The translations under genes and the position numbers were made by a program. A DNA stretch of 64,000 bases. Source: Pseudalkalibacillus sp051842935 (GTDB lineage Bacteria > Bacillota > Bacilli > Bacillales > Fictibacillaceae). A model generated the notes under the pieces. That model did not search any database and was not told where the DNA came from. It was given only the letters and a program-made list of their open reading frames with translations. Location: contig NZ_JBPXRR010000001.1 in assembly GCF_051842935.1 (NCBI RefSeq), forward strand, positions 372,001 to 436,000. Direction: 5' to 3'. Shown here piece by piece: positions 1 to 8,854 of this stretch. Within the stretch, counting starts at the first letter, position 1. Each line of letters begins with the position of its first letter.

Positions 1-1427
1 GGCTCCCAAAGGAACATTCCGCTCCATGCTGGAATGCCATCCGGCAACGTCAGCATGTAGGCATTGTCACGACCAGTATAAGTAGGAGCGCCACCAGAAA
101 CAGCACCTGCTTGGACAAGTCCTAGAATCGGGTCGCCTTCTAGACCGCCTTTACCGAAATTGGATACCTGCATGTTTCCTGCCGGCTCTGTCCATCCAAG
201 ATTATAGAAGTAATCATGGAACAGATTGTGATGGTAAAAGAGGTTGGTCGTTGCACTGTGGACATCCTCTGCGTATGAAGGAGGCACTGTCGCACCTTGG
301 GTCTCTTGCCATGCATTGTTGAAGTTGTATTTGAACTTACCAGTCGGAGCGACAGGGCGTACCGCTTCGTCCGCTGGCACGAGGAAGTTACTCCAGTTCG
401 CGTAAGAGTTCGCATTGTTACCGAACGTCGTCACACCTAAGTTCGTACCTGGCGTCAACCATCCGTAAGGGGAGGCATTCGGGTCACCTTTGAACGATTT
501 CACGACCTGCGTTCCGCCTTGTTTGGCACCAGGATAGTTTTCGAAGATCAATCCTTCAGGGTCTGTCAGATAGTCGACGAGTGAACGCTTGTAAAGCTCT
601 TCACCTGTTTCCGCGTCGATGACCATTTCATAGCCTTCGTTCAGCTCTTCAATAAAGAGGACGCGGTATGCCGGTCGGACGCCATCCTTCGTAATGAACG
701 TCGCTTTCTTCACGCGTTGTTTCGATGGAAGCACGTCGCCACCGTCAAATACGTCCCAGCCTTTTTCGGTTCCTGTCAATTTAGGTGTATATTGCAAGCT
801 CTTCGCTTCAAGGTCGATCGCTTTATTCAAAGCGTCCGTTGAAGATAAGACGAAATCCCCTTTAAGCGACTTCGAGCGGCTTGAATTTCCTGTTACGGAT
901 AAAATTTTCCCTTCCTTGTTGACCGCAACGATGATTCTTCCACCGTACACGGACTCGATGCCGTCAAACGTCTGTTGGAACGTCACCGGATGAAGCCCTG
1001 TGTCTTTCATCGCGTAGTCCCGGATTACTTTCAACGAGTCGATTTCAGAAGCAGATAACCCGAAAAGGGCAGCGTTGTCTTTCAACCAGTCGCGCGCTAC
1101 GGTTTCCGCATTCTTGTTGGATGCCCCTGTGAGGTATCCTTTCTCTTTTACAATGGTAGAAGGTGTTCCGAACAAGCTGTTCCACTTAATCTTCGTACCG
1201 GCACCGACTTCCTGGATCAGTGCGTTCGCAGCATCGAGCTGCAGGTTCGTCGGCACGACCTGATTGAGGACATTCCGTACATCGTAATGTTCTGAATGAT
1301 CATGTTCATGTAAGATGTTCTCTACGTTCGGTCCAGCGGTCGTCTCAGCGTTTCCACCGGAACCTATGAGAACTTGACCGGCCAGCAAACTGACGCTCAG
1401 CGCGGTAAGGATTCCTGTTTTCTTCAC
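1..1427 (-). CDS. M36 (fungalysin) family metalloprotease, C-terminus cut by window edge
   Basis: Secreted zinc metalloprotease precursor; 475 residues are visible and the 3' end lies outside the window. A GTG start at 1427 has a GGGGAGGA ribosome site upstream. A signal peptide comes first. Next is an FTP-type propeptide region, then the start of the M36 domain, recognisable from the run around LFYHHNLFHDYFYNLGWTEP and the following NFGKGGLEGDP stretch. The zinc-binding HEXXH is not in the visible part, so activity cannot be judged. The family degrades extracellular protein. Family assignment is good; substrate is unknown. Confidence 0.85.
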   Translation of the reverse strand, partial: MKKTGILTALSVSLLAGQVLIGSGGNAETTAGPNVENILHEHDHSEHYDVRNVLNQVVPTNLQLDAANALIQEVGAGTKIKWNSLFGTPSTIVKEKGYLTGASNKNAETVARDWLKDNAALFGLSASEIDSLKVIRDYAMKDTGLHPVTFQQTFDGIESVYGGRIIVAVNKEGKILSVTGNSSRSKSLKGDFVLSSTDALNKAIDLEAKSLQYTPKLTGTEKGWDVFDGGDVLPSKQRVKKATFITKDGVRPAYRVLFIEELNEGYEMVIDAETGEELYKRSLVDYLTDPEGLIFENYPGAKQGGTQVVKSFKGDPNASPYGWLTPGTNLGVTTFGNNANSYANWSNFLVPADEAVRPVAPTGKFKYNFNNAWQETQGATVPPSYAEDVHSATTNLFYHHNLFHDYFYNLGWTEPAGNMQVSNFGKGGLEGDPILGLVQAGAVSGGAPTYTGRDNAYMLTLPDGIPAWSGMFLWE

Positions 1428-1674
1428 GTATAGTTCCTCCCCATTTAATTAGCATTACTAGCCTTTTTCGCCAGTATATCGGCGTTCCCTCCCCTTCATG
1501 CTACAAATACTGACAACAGTCTATAGGGTTTATTTGTTAGCACTACAGACCGCTACTACCAAAGATATACCGGGCATAGTCCGTCTTGTTAAGAAAGGAC
1601 TAGTTGGCCGTTCGGGCAGGGATATGTCGGGTTTCCGCGAAATAGGTTTTGATCAGAAAAAGAGGGGGAGTACG

Positions 1675-2436
1675 ATGTTGTCTTTTCCAGCACCGTCAAC
1701 GAGAGAAGAGAAGTTCGAAATGATCGAGTACGTGAAGGATCGCATGCTTCAACTGCATGGAGACAAGGTTGTAGCAGTTGGCGTTTACGGCTCTATCGGA
1801 TTTGAAAAAGAAGGTGTATATTCCGATATCGAGATGCACATCGTTTCTGAAGATGGCTACGAGATTGAGGGACATGAATTCATATATGGAAAGTTCAAGA
1901 TGGAGCTCTACACGTCGCAACGCTCCGAGCTGTTGGAACGGGCTTCCGAAGTGAGTGACAACTGGCCGGTGAAGGCGGGATCTTTTGTTCAGATCAAGCC
2001 GGTTTACGATCGGGACGGCTTTTTTGAAGAAGTGAAGAAGCGGCCGATGTCCGTGTCAGATACTGCAATACGCGACGTGATGAGGGAGTTCATGATTTGG
2101 GAACCGTATGAGACGATGGGAAAAATGAGGAACAATTATGAGAGCGGAAATCTCGACTACATACCCGTCGGAGCACGGGATTTCGCGTGGCAAACAGCAA
2201 AGCTGATTGGCCTAGCGAACAAGCAGTATTACACGACTCGTGCCGAGACCTTTGAAGAATCGCTACGGATAGAAGCGAAGCCGGTAGGATACGAAGCATT
2301 GGCGCGTAAAGTAATGAGTGGGGATATGAGAGACCGAGCCGAAGTGTATGAACTATGTGAAGCACTCTGGACCGGGCTGAACGACTGGTTCGATGAGCTA
2401 GGTATTGAATATCGAGTGGAGCAGTTGCCGTTTTGA
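1675..2436 (+). CDS. ANT(4')-like aminoglycoside nucleotidyltransferase
   Basis: 253 residues, the length of kanamycin nucleotidyltransferase ANT(4')-Ia. The nucleotidyltransferase motif GVYGS followed by SDIEM places the metal-binding acids at about Asp51 and Glu53. The C-terminal helical half also follows the ANT(4') pattern, including an MSGDMRDRAE stretch and a terminal LPF. These enzymes transfer AMP to the 4'-hydroxyl of aminoglycosides. The frame is open further upstream, but the start at 1675 is preferred because a GAGGGGGAG ribosome site sits just before it and it gives family length. Whether it confers resistance here cannot be told; chromosomal homologues may have other substrates. 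Confidence 0.8.
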   Translation: MLSFPAPSTREEKFEMIEYVKDRMLQLHGDKVVAVGVYGSIGFEKEGVYSDIEMHIVSEDGYEIEGHEFIYGKFKMELYTSQRSELLERASEVSDNWPVKAGSFVQIKPVYDRDGFFEEVKKRPMSVSDTAIRDVMREFMIWEPYETMGKMRNNYESGNLDYIPVGARDFAWQTAKLIGLANKQYYTTRAETFEESLRIEAKPVGYEALARKVMSGDMRDRAEVYELCEALWTGLNDWFDELGIEYRVEQLPF

Positions 2437-2451
2437 TTGGAGATCCGCTCG

Positions 2452-2564
2452 TTTTGGATTATAAATTCTGGATTTGGATTATAATTACCGAGTTTGGATT
2501 ATAATTTCGGATTTTGGATTATAACTTCCGAATCTGGATTATAATTTCTGAAACCGGCTTATAT
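2452..2564. repeat. Degenerate 20-bp intergenic repeat array (array A)
   Basis: About five tandem units share a TTTGGATTATAA core followed by about 8 variable bases, giving a period of 20-21 bp. The array lies between the converging ANT(4')-like and cotF-like genes, just outside a bidirectional terminator. No coding potential is apparent. Four other arrays of the same architecture occur in this window. Confidence 0.7.
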
Positions 2565-2591
2565 TCAAGTACCTGACCTTCACCAATAAGG

Positions 2592-2627
2592 AAAAAGTCA
2601 AGTCCACGTGGACTCGACTTCTTTTTT
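2592..2627. terminator. Bidirectional intrinsic terminator
   Basis: A hairpin with arms around AGTCCACGTGGACT is flanked by A-rich and T-rich runs on either side, so it can end transcription of both the upstream plus-strand gene and the minus-strand spore coat gene. Confidence 0.7.
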
Positions 2628-2634
2628 CCTATTT

Positions 2635-3375
2635 TTACTGTCTGAACTGCGGGGGTTGTTGTGATGGTGCGAAGCTGCTCAGCATTTGGTTCATGTCTTG
2701 TTGCGCAAGTTGTGGTACTTGATAGTAGTGACGCTTATTTTGATACAAGAAGATTTCATACGCCATCTCGATAAAATTCGGTACGCTGTCAGCAATGACG
2801 CGGCGCAACACCGGGTTCGTCATTTCAAGAGCTGTCATCGCAAACAAACTTCCAGTCGATTTCAGCAATCCGAGCATATATCCAGATACGCCCTGGTCGT
2901 TCACTTGGTTTGCAGAAGTGAACGGCTTTTTCGGTTGCCCCGGTGTGAGTCCGTAAACCGTATTGTTGTTCTGATGCATCTTATAGACGCGTGTAGAGTG
3001 GGACGGCTTCTCGCCCGTCGAGAACGCTTCAACGATTGTATTGTAAAGGTCGTTGATGAAAGCGTGCTGACGATATAAAATCGTGCGAAGCTCTTGGTCC
3101 TTGATGTACTGATCGTAAATCAAATATTGATCCAACACACTGATGATCGAAGCGAGAACCTCGTGACTATCGAACATCTCGTGCCCGCCATGATTCATGT
3201 TCGCTGGCGTCGGTGCAGGGTTCGGCTGGAATCCAGGTTGTGCATTCCCTTGTGGAGGCATCGCCCCGCCTTGGGGAGCACCGAACTGATTCATTCTAGG
3301 TTGTTGCGGCTGCATGCCTTGTTGCTGCATCCCTTGTGGTTGTTGGCCGCCACCTTGGTTCATTGGATTATTCAT
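2635..3375 (-). CDS. CotF-family spore coat protein
   Basis: 246 residues. The N-terminal 65 residues are Met/Gln/Pro/Gly-rich and low complexity. From about residue 66 comes a helical CotF-type coat domain (HEVLASIISVLDQYLIYDQY, then QELRTILYRQHAFINDLYNT). The C-terminus is again Gln/Pro-rich. Proteins of this family assemble on the spore surface. The start has an AGGAGG ribosome site. This is the clearest sign that the host forms endospores. Confidence 0.85.
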   Translation of the reverse strand: MNNPMNQGGGQQPQGMQQQGMQPQQPRMNQFGAPQGGAMPPQGNAQPGFQPNPAPTPANMNHGGHEMFDSHEVLASIISVLDQYLIYDQYIKDQELRTILYRQHAFINDLYNTIVEAFSTGEKPSHSTRVYKMHQNNNTVYGLTPGQPKKPFTSANQVNDQGVSGYMLGLLKSTGSLFAMTALEMTNPVLRRVIADSVPNFIEMAYEIFLYQNKRHYYQVPQLAQQDMNQMLSSFAPSQQPPQFRQ

Positions 3376-3483
3376 CTCTTTTCCTCCTATACAAATCTTG
3401 CTACGTAGTTAGTGTTTCAATTGTGGAGGAAATCATGTATCGATTGTGGAAGAAGGAAGAAAGAGAAGGGAGTAATTGAAACC

Positions 3484-4323
3484 ATGCTAACGGAACAGTT
3501 GAAAGAATTGAAAGAGATGACAGATAATGAAATCGACAGAATGGACAAAGTGGATCTCGTCCAAAGAATGCTGGCTTCCATCGGTGATCAAGATCCAGAG
3601 TTAAGGGATCATCTCATTTACACCAACTTCGCCAAGCTCATCACAGAACAACACCTGACAACGCCTTTCATGGCAGACATCCTCGACATCTGTATGGATG
3701 ACGACCACCTTTTTTATCGTATAGGTGATAAAGAGACCGACGCTGTCTTCACGAGGTCTTTTTCAGCTCTCGTCGTTGCACTCATTTTAAATGAAGACGT
3801 GAAAGGGCGGTTCCTTTCAGAAGCAAAAGCGGTAGAAGCTTGCGAAAATGCTGTCCGCTACCTGTTAGAAGAACAAGACCTCAGAGGATTTGAGGAGGAA
3901 AAAGGGTGGGCACATGCAGTAGCGCACGGAGCTGACCTACTCGCCGTTGCTGTCCAACATCCGGCTGTAAAAAAGGAAAGCTTTTATCCGAAAGCGTTGG
4001 ATACTCTTAAACACTGCATCCTTCGCGAAAACGGCGTCTACACGAATGAAGAGGACGAGCGTTTGCTCATGGTCATCCACTACATGTTCCAAAGAGGAAT
4101 GGACCCATCCTTATTGGAAAAATGGGTGGATTCGATTTGGACGGAACTTCAAGACAAGAAGGAGCATGGCTGGTCCAACGAATATTTTCATATGCGTAGG
4201 AACATCACGACTTTCCTTAAGTCCTTGTACTTCCTGCCAGCCTTAATAGAATCAGCCCCGGATTGCAGGGAAAAGATTGTAGCCTACATAACGAACGACC
4301 TGAAAAGCCTCTACCAACTATAA
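3484..4323 (+). CDS. DUF2785 domain protein
   Basis: 279 residues, mostly helical and soluble, without signal peptide. The GWAHAVAHGADLL segment near the middle is characteristic of DUF2785, a family without assigned function. A start at 3484 is chosen because an AAGGGAG site precedes it; the frame is open upstream to a GTG at 3412 with no ribosome site. It lies alone between divergent cotF and its own terminator. Confidence 0.75.
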   Translation: MLTEQLKELKEMTDNEIDRMDKVDLVQRMLASIGDQDPELRDHLIYTNFAKLITEQHLTTPFMADILDICMDDDHLFYRIGDKETDAVFTRSFSALVVALILNEDVKGRFLSEAKAVEACENAVRYLLEEQDLRGFEEEKGWAHAVAHGADLLAVAVQHPAVKKESFYPKALDTLKHCILRENGVYTNEEDERLLMVIHYMFQRGMDPSLLEKWVDSIWTELQDKKEHGWSNEYFHMRRNITTFLKSLYFLPALIESAPDCREKIVAYITNDLKSLYQL

Positions 4324-4326
4324 AAG

Positions 4327-4358
4327 AACGGCAAGGGATGAATGCCCTTGCCGTTTTT
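4327..4358 (+). terminator. Intrinsic terminator
   Basis: A hairpin with arms AACGGCAAGGG and CCCTTGCCGTT is followed by five Ts. It directly follows the DUF2785 gene and may also serve the converging permease gene. Confidence 0.85.
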
Positions 4359-5405
4359 CTATTCATTCACGCTTTTCTTCCGATCAAAATGAACCGTAAT
4401 CGGTTTGAAATCTTTTTTCGTGGGAACCTTGTTAGTCCGATCTAGAGGCTTTCTCTTCACCTTAGGAGCTTTCACGACATGACCATACTCCTGCTCAAAC
4501 CCCATAAGGGTCATCTTTGCCGCTAAAATCGTCACTGTGAAAAAGAGCACTGGAATACCAGTAATCCACGGATGACCAGCCCAGATGAACTCCCACCAAA
4601 AACCGAGCAATCCAGACCATTCATTGGACAAGGAATATTCCCTATTCACCCAATACATGTCTTTCTCCACATCAAACCCTCCGAAGAAAATCCTCAGCAA
4701 CCCAAGGTGGGCAAGCAACAGCAAGACCTGAATCAGCTCTCGCAAATAAATCATGAAGAATTGAGGGACCAGGTAAGGCATCAAGTGTTTCCGGACCAAT
4801 TGCCATTTACCTGCACCTAGCACCTTAACGCCTTCAATGAATTCCTTTTTCATAATTCGGTCTGTCTCATTCATTACTAGGACGGAAATCGTCGGAATTG
4901 CAATGGCAGTAAAAACGGTGACGAACAACAAGTAATTATCGAAGAATTGAGGATTTTCGCCACCAAACCGTCTTTCATAAAGCATCACCCAAACTAAGAT
5001 GAAGTAAGCAAGCAGTGTTGCTGGAAAATAGTTCGTTGCATCCACAACCGATGCAATCCACTTTTTCCATTTCGGTACATACATCCCGAGCAACACACCG
5101 ATTACAGAAGAGAAAAACAGTCTTAGGAAGGCAACGACAAAGGCGATCCCAAGTGTATATTTTGTCCCGATTAACATGAGAGTGAAAATATCCCTCCCAA
5201 AGTGATCCGTTCCCATTGGAAAATGATCCAACGGTCCATATGGATGCTTCAAGAGTTCGCCACTTTTATCATAAAGCAGCCTCACGTATGGAATATGATC
5301 ATTCGTAAAGAAATAATACCCAACACTAGCCATGAACAATCCAAAGATAAACAGTGAACCAATCATGAACATCGGATTTCTCAATAAACGGAACATCAAC
5401 GTCAT
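4359..5405 (-). CDS. ABC transporter permease, DppC/OppC type
   Basis: 348 residues with an N-terminal membrane anchor, a periplasmic-type loop holding GTDHFGRDIF (typical of OppC/DppC) and five further membrane spans. The EFIEGVKVLGAGKWQLVRKH stretch matches the EAA loop that contacts the ATPase. The C-terminal about 50 residues are charged and extend beyond the family norm. It overlaps the preceding permease gene by 4 bp (ATGA), so the two are co-translated. No ATPase or binding protein gene is adjacent, so its cargo is unknown. Confidence 0.8.
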   Translation of the reverse strand: MTLMFRLLRNPMFMIGSLFIFGLFMASVGYYFFTNDHIPYVRLLYDKSGELLKHPYGPLDHFPMGTDHFGRDIFTLMLIGTKYTLGIAFVVAFLRLFFSSVIGVLLGMYVPKWKKWIASVVDATNYFPATLLAYFILVWVMLYERRFGGENPQFFDNYLLFVTVFTAIAIPTISVLVMNETDRIMKKEFIEGVKVLGAGKWQLVRKHLMPYLVPQFFMIYLRELIQVLLLLAHLGLLRIFFGGFDVEKDMYWVNREYSLSNEWSGLLGFWWEFIWAGHPWITGIPVLFFTVTILAAKMTLMGFEQEYGHVVKAPKVKRKPLDRTNKVPTKKDFKPITVHFDRKKSVNE

Positions 5406-6307
5406 ATGACCACCTCTTTTCCAGTCGAACGATGGATGACGAGCTTGATCGCCAACAGGATCAGGAACACGGGTATGTAAAAGAGAATCAGGCTAAGTGC
5501 AATTACATCGGTCTGATTGTAAGTCAGTATGTACTTCGTGAGACCACTGATATTGAAAAGCCTTTCCAAGATGATCAGGTTCGACAGCATGATCCAGATG
5601 ATCGCTTTCGAATGGCTCATGATTCCGATAATCGCATTTCGGAAAATGTGTCGGAGGAAAAGCCTGTTGGCCTGCAGCCCTTTACTCGTCGCAAACTCCA
5701 CGTACAATTGTTCATTCTCTTCCATCGTCATGAACAACGACACTTTGAAAAAGAACAGGGTCGGTAAGAGCGACAGAACGAGGATCGGCACGAAGTACAC
5801 CTCTTCAAATCCACCTGCAATCGGAAACAGGAGTATTTCTGTTTTCTTGAAAAACCAGATGATGAAAAATTGCACCACAAAAATAACGAAGATGTCTGGT
5901 AATGCTTCTAATAAGGAGAGTACTTTTGCAATCTTGCCCACTGTCCTTTTCGAAAAGAACGAGGTCACATACGTCAAAAGAAGACCACCGATCATTGAAA
6001 CGATCAATGACACCAGGAAAATCTTCATGGAGTAGAAATAATACTCCCAGAACACTGGGAACACCGCATACTTTTTATCACTCCAGTTGTAGAAATCCTG
6101 TCCAAACTTGAAGCTGTAAATATCTTTATAGACCTTCATTTCACCTGGATTTAAGAGTGATACGATGGTATTTTTCAAATAACCCAGGTAGGTTGATAAA
6201 CTGAAGTCAAACCCGTACATCGTCATCCCTAGAAAAGAAGAAATCGCAACAATCCCCACTATAACGGCAATGAATCGTACAAAACTACTCGAAATTGCTT
6301 TAAACAA
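5402..6307 (-). CDS. ABC transporter permease, DppB/OppB type
   Basis: 301 residues, six predicted membrane spans. The segment VEFATSKGLQANRLFLRHIF is a recognisable EAA loop. A TTG start is the only start in frame near the 5' end, behind a GGTGG-type site. It pairs with the downstream DppC-like gene as a heterodimeric permease. The N-terminal periplasmic region is less typical of peptide permeases, and the pair lacks local partner genes, so it presumably borrows an ATPase or the rest of the operon is elsewhere. Confidence 0.75.
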   Translation of the reverse strand: MFKAISSSFVRFIAVIVGIVAISSFLGMTMYGFDFSLSTYLGYLKNTIVSLLNPGEMKVYKDIYSFKFGQDFYNWSDKKYAVFPVFWEYYFYSMKIFLVSLIVSMIGGLLLTYVTSFFSKRTVGKIAKVLSLLEALPDIFVIFVVQFFIIWFFKKTEILLFPIAGGFEEVYFVPILVLSLLPTLFFFKVSLFMTMEENEQLYVEFATSKGLQANRLFLRHIFRNAIIGIMSHSKAIIWIMLSNLIILERLFNISGLTKYILTYNQTDVIALSLILFYIPVFLILLAIKLVIHRSTGKEVVI

Positions 6308-6427
6308 ATGACCACCATCCCATAAACATTCCTTTACAAGTAAAGACGAAATACATCCGGCTTGGATGGAAAAAATCAGGAAATACCTGATCCTAAATAG
6401 TAAAAATAGTACAATTAGCTAAAAACC

Positions 6428-6480
6428 GTTTGCCGCAACTTTTAAGAGGGAATCGCACATGTATGTAATGTTGATTACAT
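6428..6480 (+). promoter_or_regulatory. Candidate SigB promoter and palindrome upstream of katE
   Basis: GTTTGC at 6428-6433, a 14-base spacer and GGGAAT at 6448-6453 fit the SigB consensus (GTTTAA, 12-15, GGGWAW). An 18-bp inverted repeat with ATGTAAT/ATTACAT arms lies at 6463-6480, downstream of the -10 and possibly an operator. B. subtilis katE is SigB-controlled, so the arrangement is plausible; it has not been tested. Confidence 0.5.
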
Positions 6481-6513
6481 AATTTTTCTGGATGTATAAA
6501 GGAGGACTTCTTC

Positions 6514-8562
6514 ATGAGTGATGATCGTAAAGAGTTTCAAAACAAGAAAGACGAACAGCTCGAACAACATCGTGTCGATGATAAAGATAAACATCTGACC
6601 ACCAACCAAGGTTTAAAGGTCTCCAACGATGAACATTCCCTCAAAGCAGGGGTACGTGGACCGACATTGATGGAGGACTTCCATTTCCGTGAAAAAATGA
6701 CGCACTTCGACCATGAGCGTATTCCAGAGCGAATCGTCCATGCCCGTGGATTCTCAGCTCACGGCGAATTCGAAGTATATGAGTCCATGAAAGAATATAC
6801 GAAAGCGAACTTCCTTGCTGACCCATCTGTGAAAACCCCGGTATTCGTCCGTTTTTCCACAGTCGCAGGGTCCAAAGGTTCATTTGATACAGCACGTGAC
6901 GCACGTGGATTTGCAACGAAATTTTACACGCAAGAAGGGAATTTCGACCTAGTCGGAAACAACATACCAGTCTTTTTCATCCAGGATGCAGTCAAGTTCC
7001 CTGACCTTGTCCATGCGGTCAAAGCAGAACCACACCATGGCATGCCACAAGCTGCATCCGCTCATGATACGTTCTGGGATTTCGTCGCGAACAACCAGGA
7101 GTCCGCACACATGGTCATGTGGACAATGTCCGACCGCGCCATTCCAAGAAGTCTCCGTATGATGGAAGGATTCGGCGTCCACACATTCCGATTCGTAAAT
7201 GAAGAAGGGAAAGCCCACTTCGTCAAATTCCACTGGAAACCGATTCTTGGGACACACGGTCTCGTCTGGGACGAAGCACAGAAAATCTCTGGTAAAAATC
7301 CGGACTTCCATCGTGCAGACCTTTACGAGTCCATTGAAAACGGTGACTATCCCGAATACGAATTAGGCGTTCAAATTATTGCTGAAGAAGACGAATTCAA
7401 ATACGATTTCGATGTCCTTGATCCGACGAAACTGTGGCCGGAAGAAGAGGTACCGGTCAAAATCATCGGTAAAATGACGCTCAACCGAAATGTGGATAAC
7501 GTGTTTGCTGAAAATGAGCAGGTGGCGTTCCACCCGGGTCACGTCGTACCAGGAATCGACTTTTCCAATGATCCATTGTTGCAAGGCCGTTTGTTCTCTT
7601 ACACGGATACGCAAATTTCCCGACTCGGAGGACCGAATTTCCACGAGATTCCGGTCAACAAGCCTGTCTGCCCGTTCCACAACAACCAACGTGATGGTAT
7701 GCACCGCCAGACGATCAATACGGGTCAAGTCAGCTATCACAAAAACTCGTTAGCTGATAACACACCGAGCCCAGCAAGCGAAGAAGAGGGCGGATACAAG
7801 CATTATCAGGAAAAAGTGGAAGGTCATAAAATCCGTGCGAGAAGTGAAAGCTTCGAGGACTTCTTCTCACAAGCGAAGCTTTTCTGGAACAGTATGAGTG
7901 AAGTGGAGAAGGATCACATCAAGAAGGCGTTCAGCTTCGAGCTTGGAAAAGTGGAAAGTAAATCCGTCCAGCAGCAAGTCGTCAACATGTTTGCGAAAGT
8001 CAGCTCAGAACTAGTAACGGAAGTAGCTGACAACATCGGTGTAGACCGGCCGGAAGGCGGAGAAATCGATTATACGAAATCTTCGCCAGCGTTAAGCATG
8101 GAAAAGACGACAAAAACAGCAAAGTCACGTAAAATCGGAGTGATTGTCGGTGATGGATTTAACGGTGTGGATGTGACGCATATTCTTCGGGAGTTCAAAG
8201 CGGAAGGTGCGATGCCGGAAATCATCAGCAGTAAGCTGGGGACGTTGAATGGCTCGGACGACAAAACGCTCGAAGTCGACCACACATTCTTGACCGCTGA
8301 TTCCGTCCTGTTTGATGCGATCTATGTCGTGGGAGGAAAGAACATCGATAAAGAGTTCGAACAACATGCATACAATTTCGCTGAAGAAGCCTTCAGCCAT
8401 TTCAAACCGATTGGTGCAACCCATGAAGGGAAAGAGTTGATTGAAACTTATAAAGATCAAATTGGAGTCGTCATGGAGGATGACGTTAATGTATTCGCAG
8501 ACAAATTCATTGATGCTGTCGCGGCTCACCGTCATTGGAAACGACAACTTGTAAACGTGTAA
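6514..8562 (+). CDS. katE: Large-subunit haem catalase (HPII type)
   Basis: 682 residues, the size of clade 2 catalases. The catalytic His lies in RIVHARGFSAHGEFEVYE, the distal Asn in the GNNIPVFFIQD region, and the haem-ligand Tyr in RLFSYTDTQ. After about residue 535 comes a flavodoxin/DJ-1-like C-terminal domain (KIGVIVGDGFNGVDV), the feature that separates HPII enzymes from small catalases. It breaks down hydrogen peroxide in the cytoplasm. An AAAGGAGG site precedes the ATG. It is monocistronic, with a possible SigB promoter, so probably a general-stress and stationary-phase enzyme. Confidence 0.95.
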   Translation: MSDDRKEFQNKKDEQLEQHRVDDKDKHLTTNQGLKVSNDEHSLKAGVRGPTLMEDFHFREKMTHFDHERIPERIVHARGFSAHGEFEVYESMKEYTKANFLADPSVKTPVFVRFSTVAGSKGSFDTARDARGFATKFYTQEGNFDLVGNNIPVFFIQDAVKFPDLVHAVKAEPHHGMPQAASAHDTFWDFVANNQESAHMVMWTMSDRAIPRSLRMMEGFGVHTFRFVNEEGKAHFVKFHWKPILGTHGLVWDEAQKISGKNPDFHRADLYESIENGDYPEYELGVQIIAEEDEFKYDFDVLDPTKLWPEEEVPVKIIGKMTLNRNVDNVFAENEQVAFHPGHVVPGIDFSNDPLLQGRLFSYTDTQISRLGGPNFHEIPVNKPVCPFHNNQRDGMHRQTINTGQVSYHKNSLADNTPSPASEEEGGYKHYQEKVEGHKIRARSESFEDFFSQAKLFWNSMSEVEKDHIKKAFSFELGKVESKSVQQQVVNMFAKVSSELVTEVADNIGVDRPEGGEIDYTKSSPALSMEKTTKTAKSRKIGVIVGDGFNGVDVTHILREFKAEGAMPEIISSKLGTLNGSDDKTLEVDHTFLTADSVLFDAIYVVGGKNIDKEFEQHAYNFAEEAFSHFKPIGATHEGKELIETYKDQIGVVMEDDVNVFADKFIDAVAAHRHWKRQLVNV

Positions 8563-8575
8563 AGTGTGATTGAAG

Positions 8576-8617
8576 AGACTGGACTGAAGCGATTGGAGCT
8601 TCGGTTCAGTCTATTTT
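8576..8617 (+). terminator. Intrinsic terminator of katE
   Basis: A long stem with arms AGACTGGACTGAAGC and GCTTCGGTTCAGTCT (two G-U pairs) is followed by ATTTT. The U tail is short, so termination may be leaky. Confidence 0.6.
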
Positions 8618-8640
8618 GATGGTTTCTCGGCATTTCAGGG

Positions 8641-8745
8641 TGTATTCTGTTCATTCTGAGGGATATTCTGTTCACTTCAGGGTGTATTCTGTTCATTCTG
8701 GAGGATATTCTGTTCATTTCAGAGCATTTTCTGGTCATTCTGAGC
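8641..8745. repeat. Degenerate 21-bp intergenic repeat array (array B)
   Basis: Five 21-bp units share the core TATTCTGTTCA and alternate between endings in TTCTG and TTCAG, giving a 42-bp higher-order period. Located between the convergent catalase genes. The minus strand reads as a short seven-residue repeat, but there is no ribosome site and the reading frame looks fortuitous. Confidence 0.7.
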
Positions 8746-8794
8746 ATGTATTACATCAATTAGGATGATAGACCTACTCCCTGTAACATAAAAT

Positions 8795-8854
8795 GAGGAC
8801 CCAACAAAGATGACGTTCCAAATCGTCACCTCGGTCAGCTCCTCACTCTTTTTT
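8795..8854 (+). terminator. Possible terminator between convergent catalase genes
   Basis: GAGGA and TCCTC enclose an inner TGACG/CGTCA hairpin, and six Ts follow on the plus strand. The T-run overlaps the stop codon of the converging gene. Fold and direction are inferred by eye. Confidence 0.4.

Noticed and set aside
8532..8747. 71-codon minus-strand frame with seven-residue repeats
   Set aside because: A consequence of the 21-bp array B; no ribosome site and unlikely composition.
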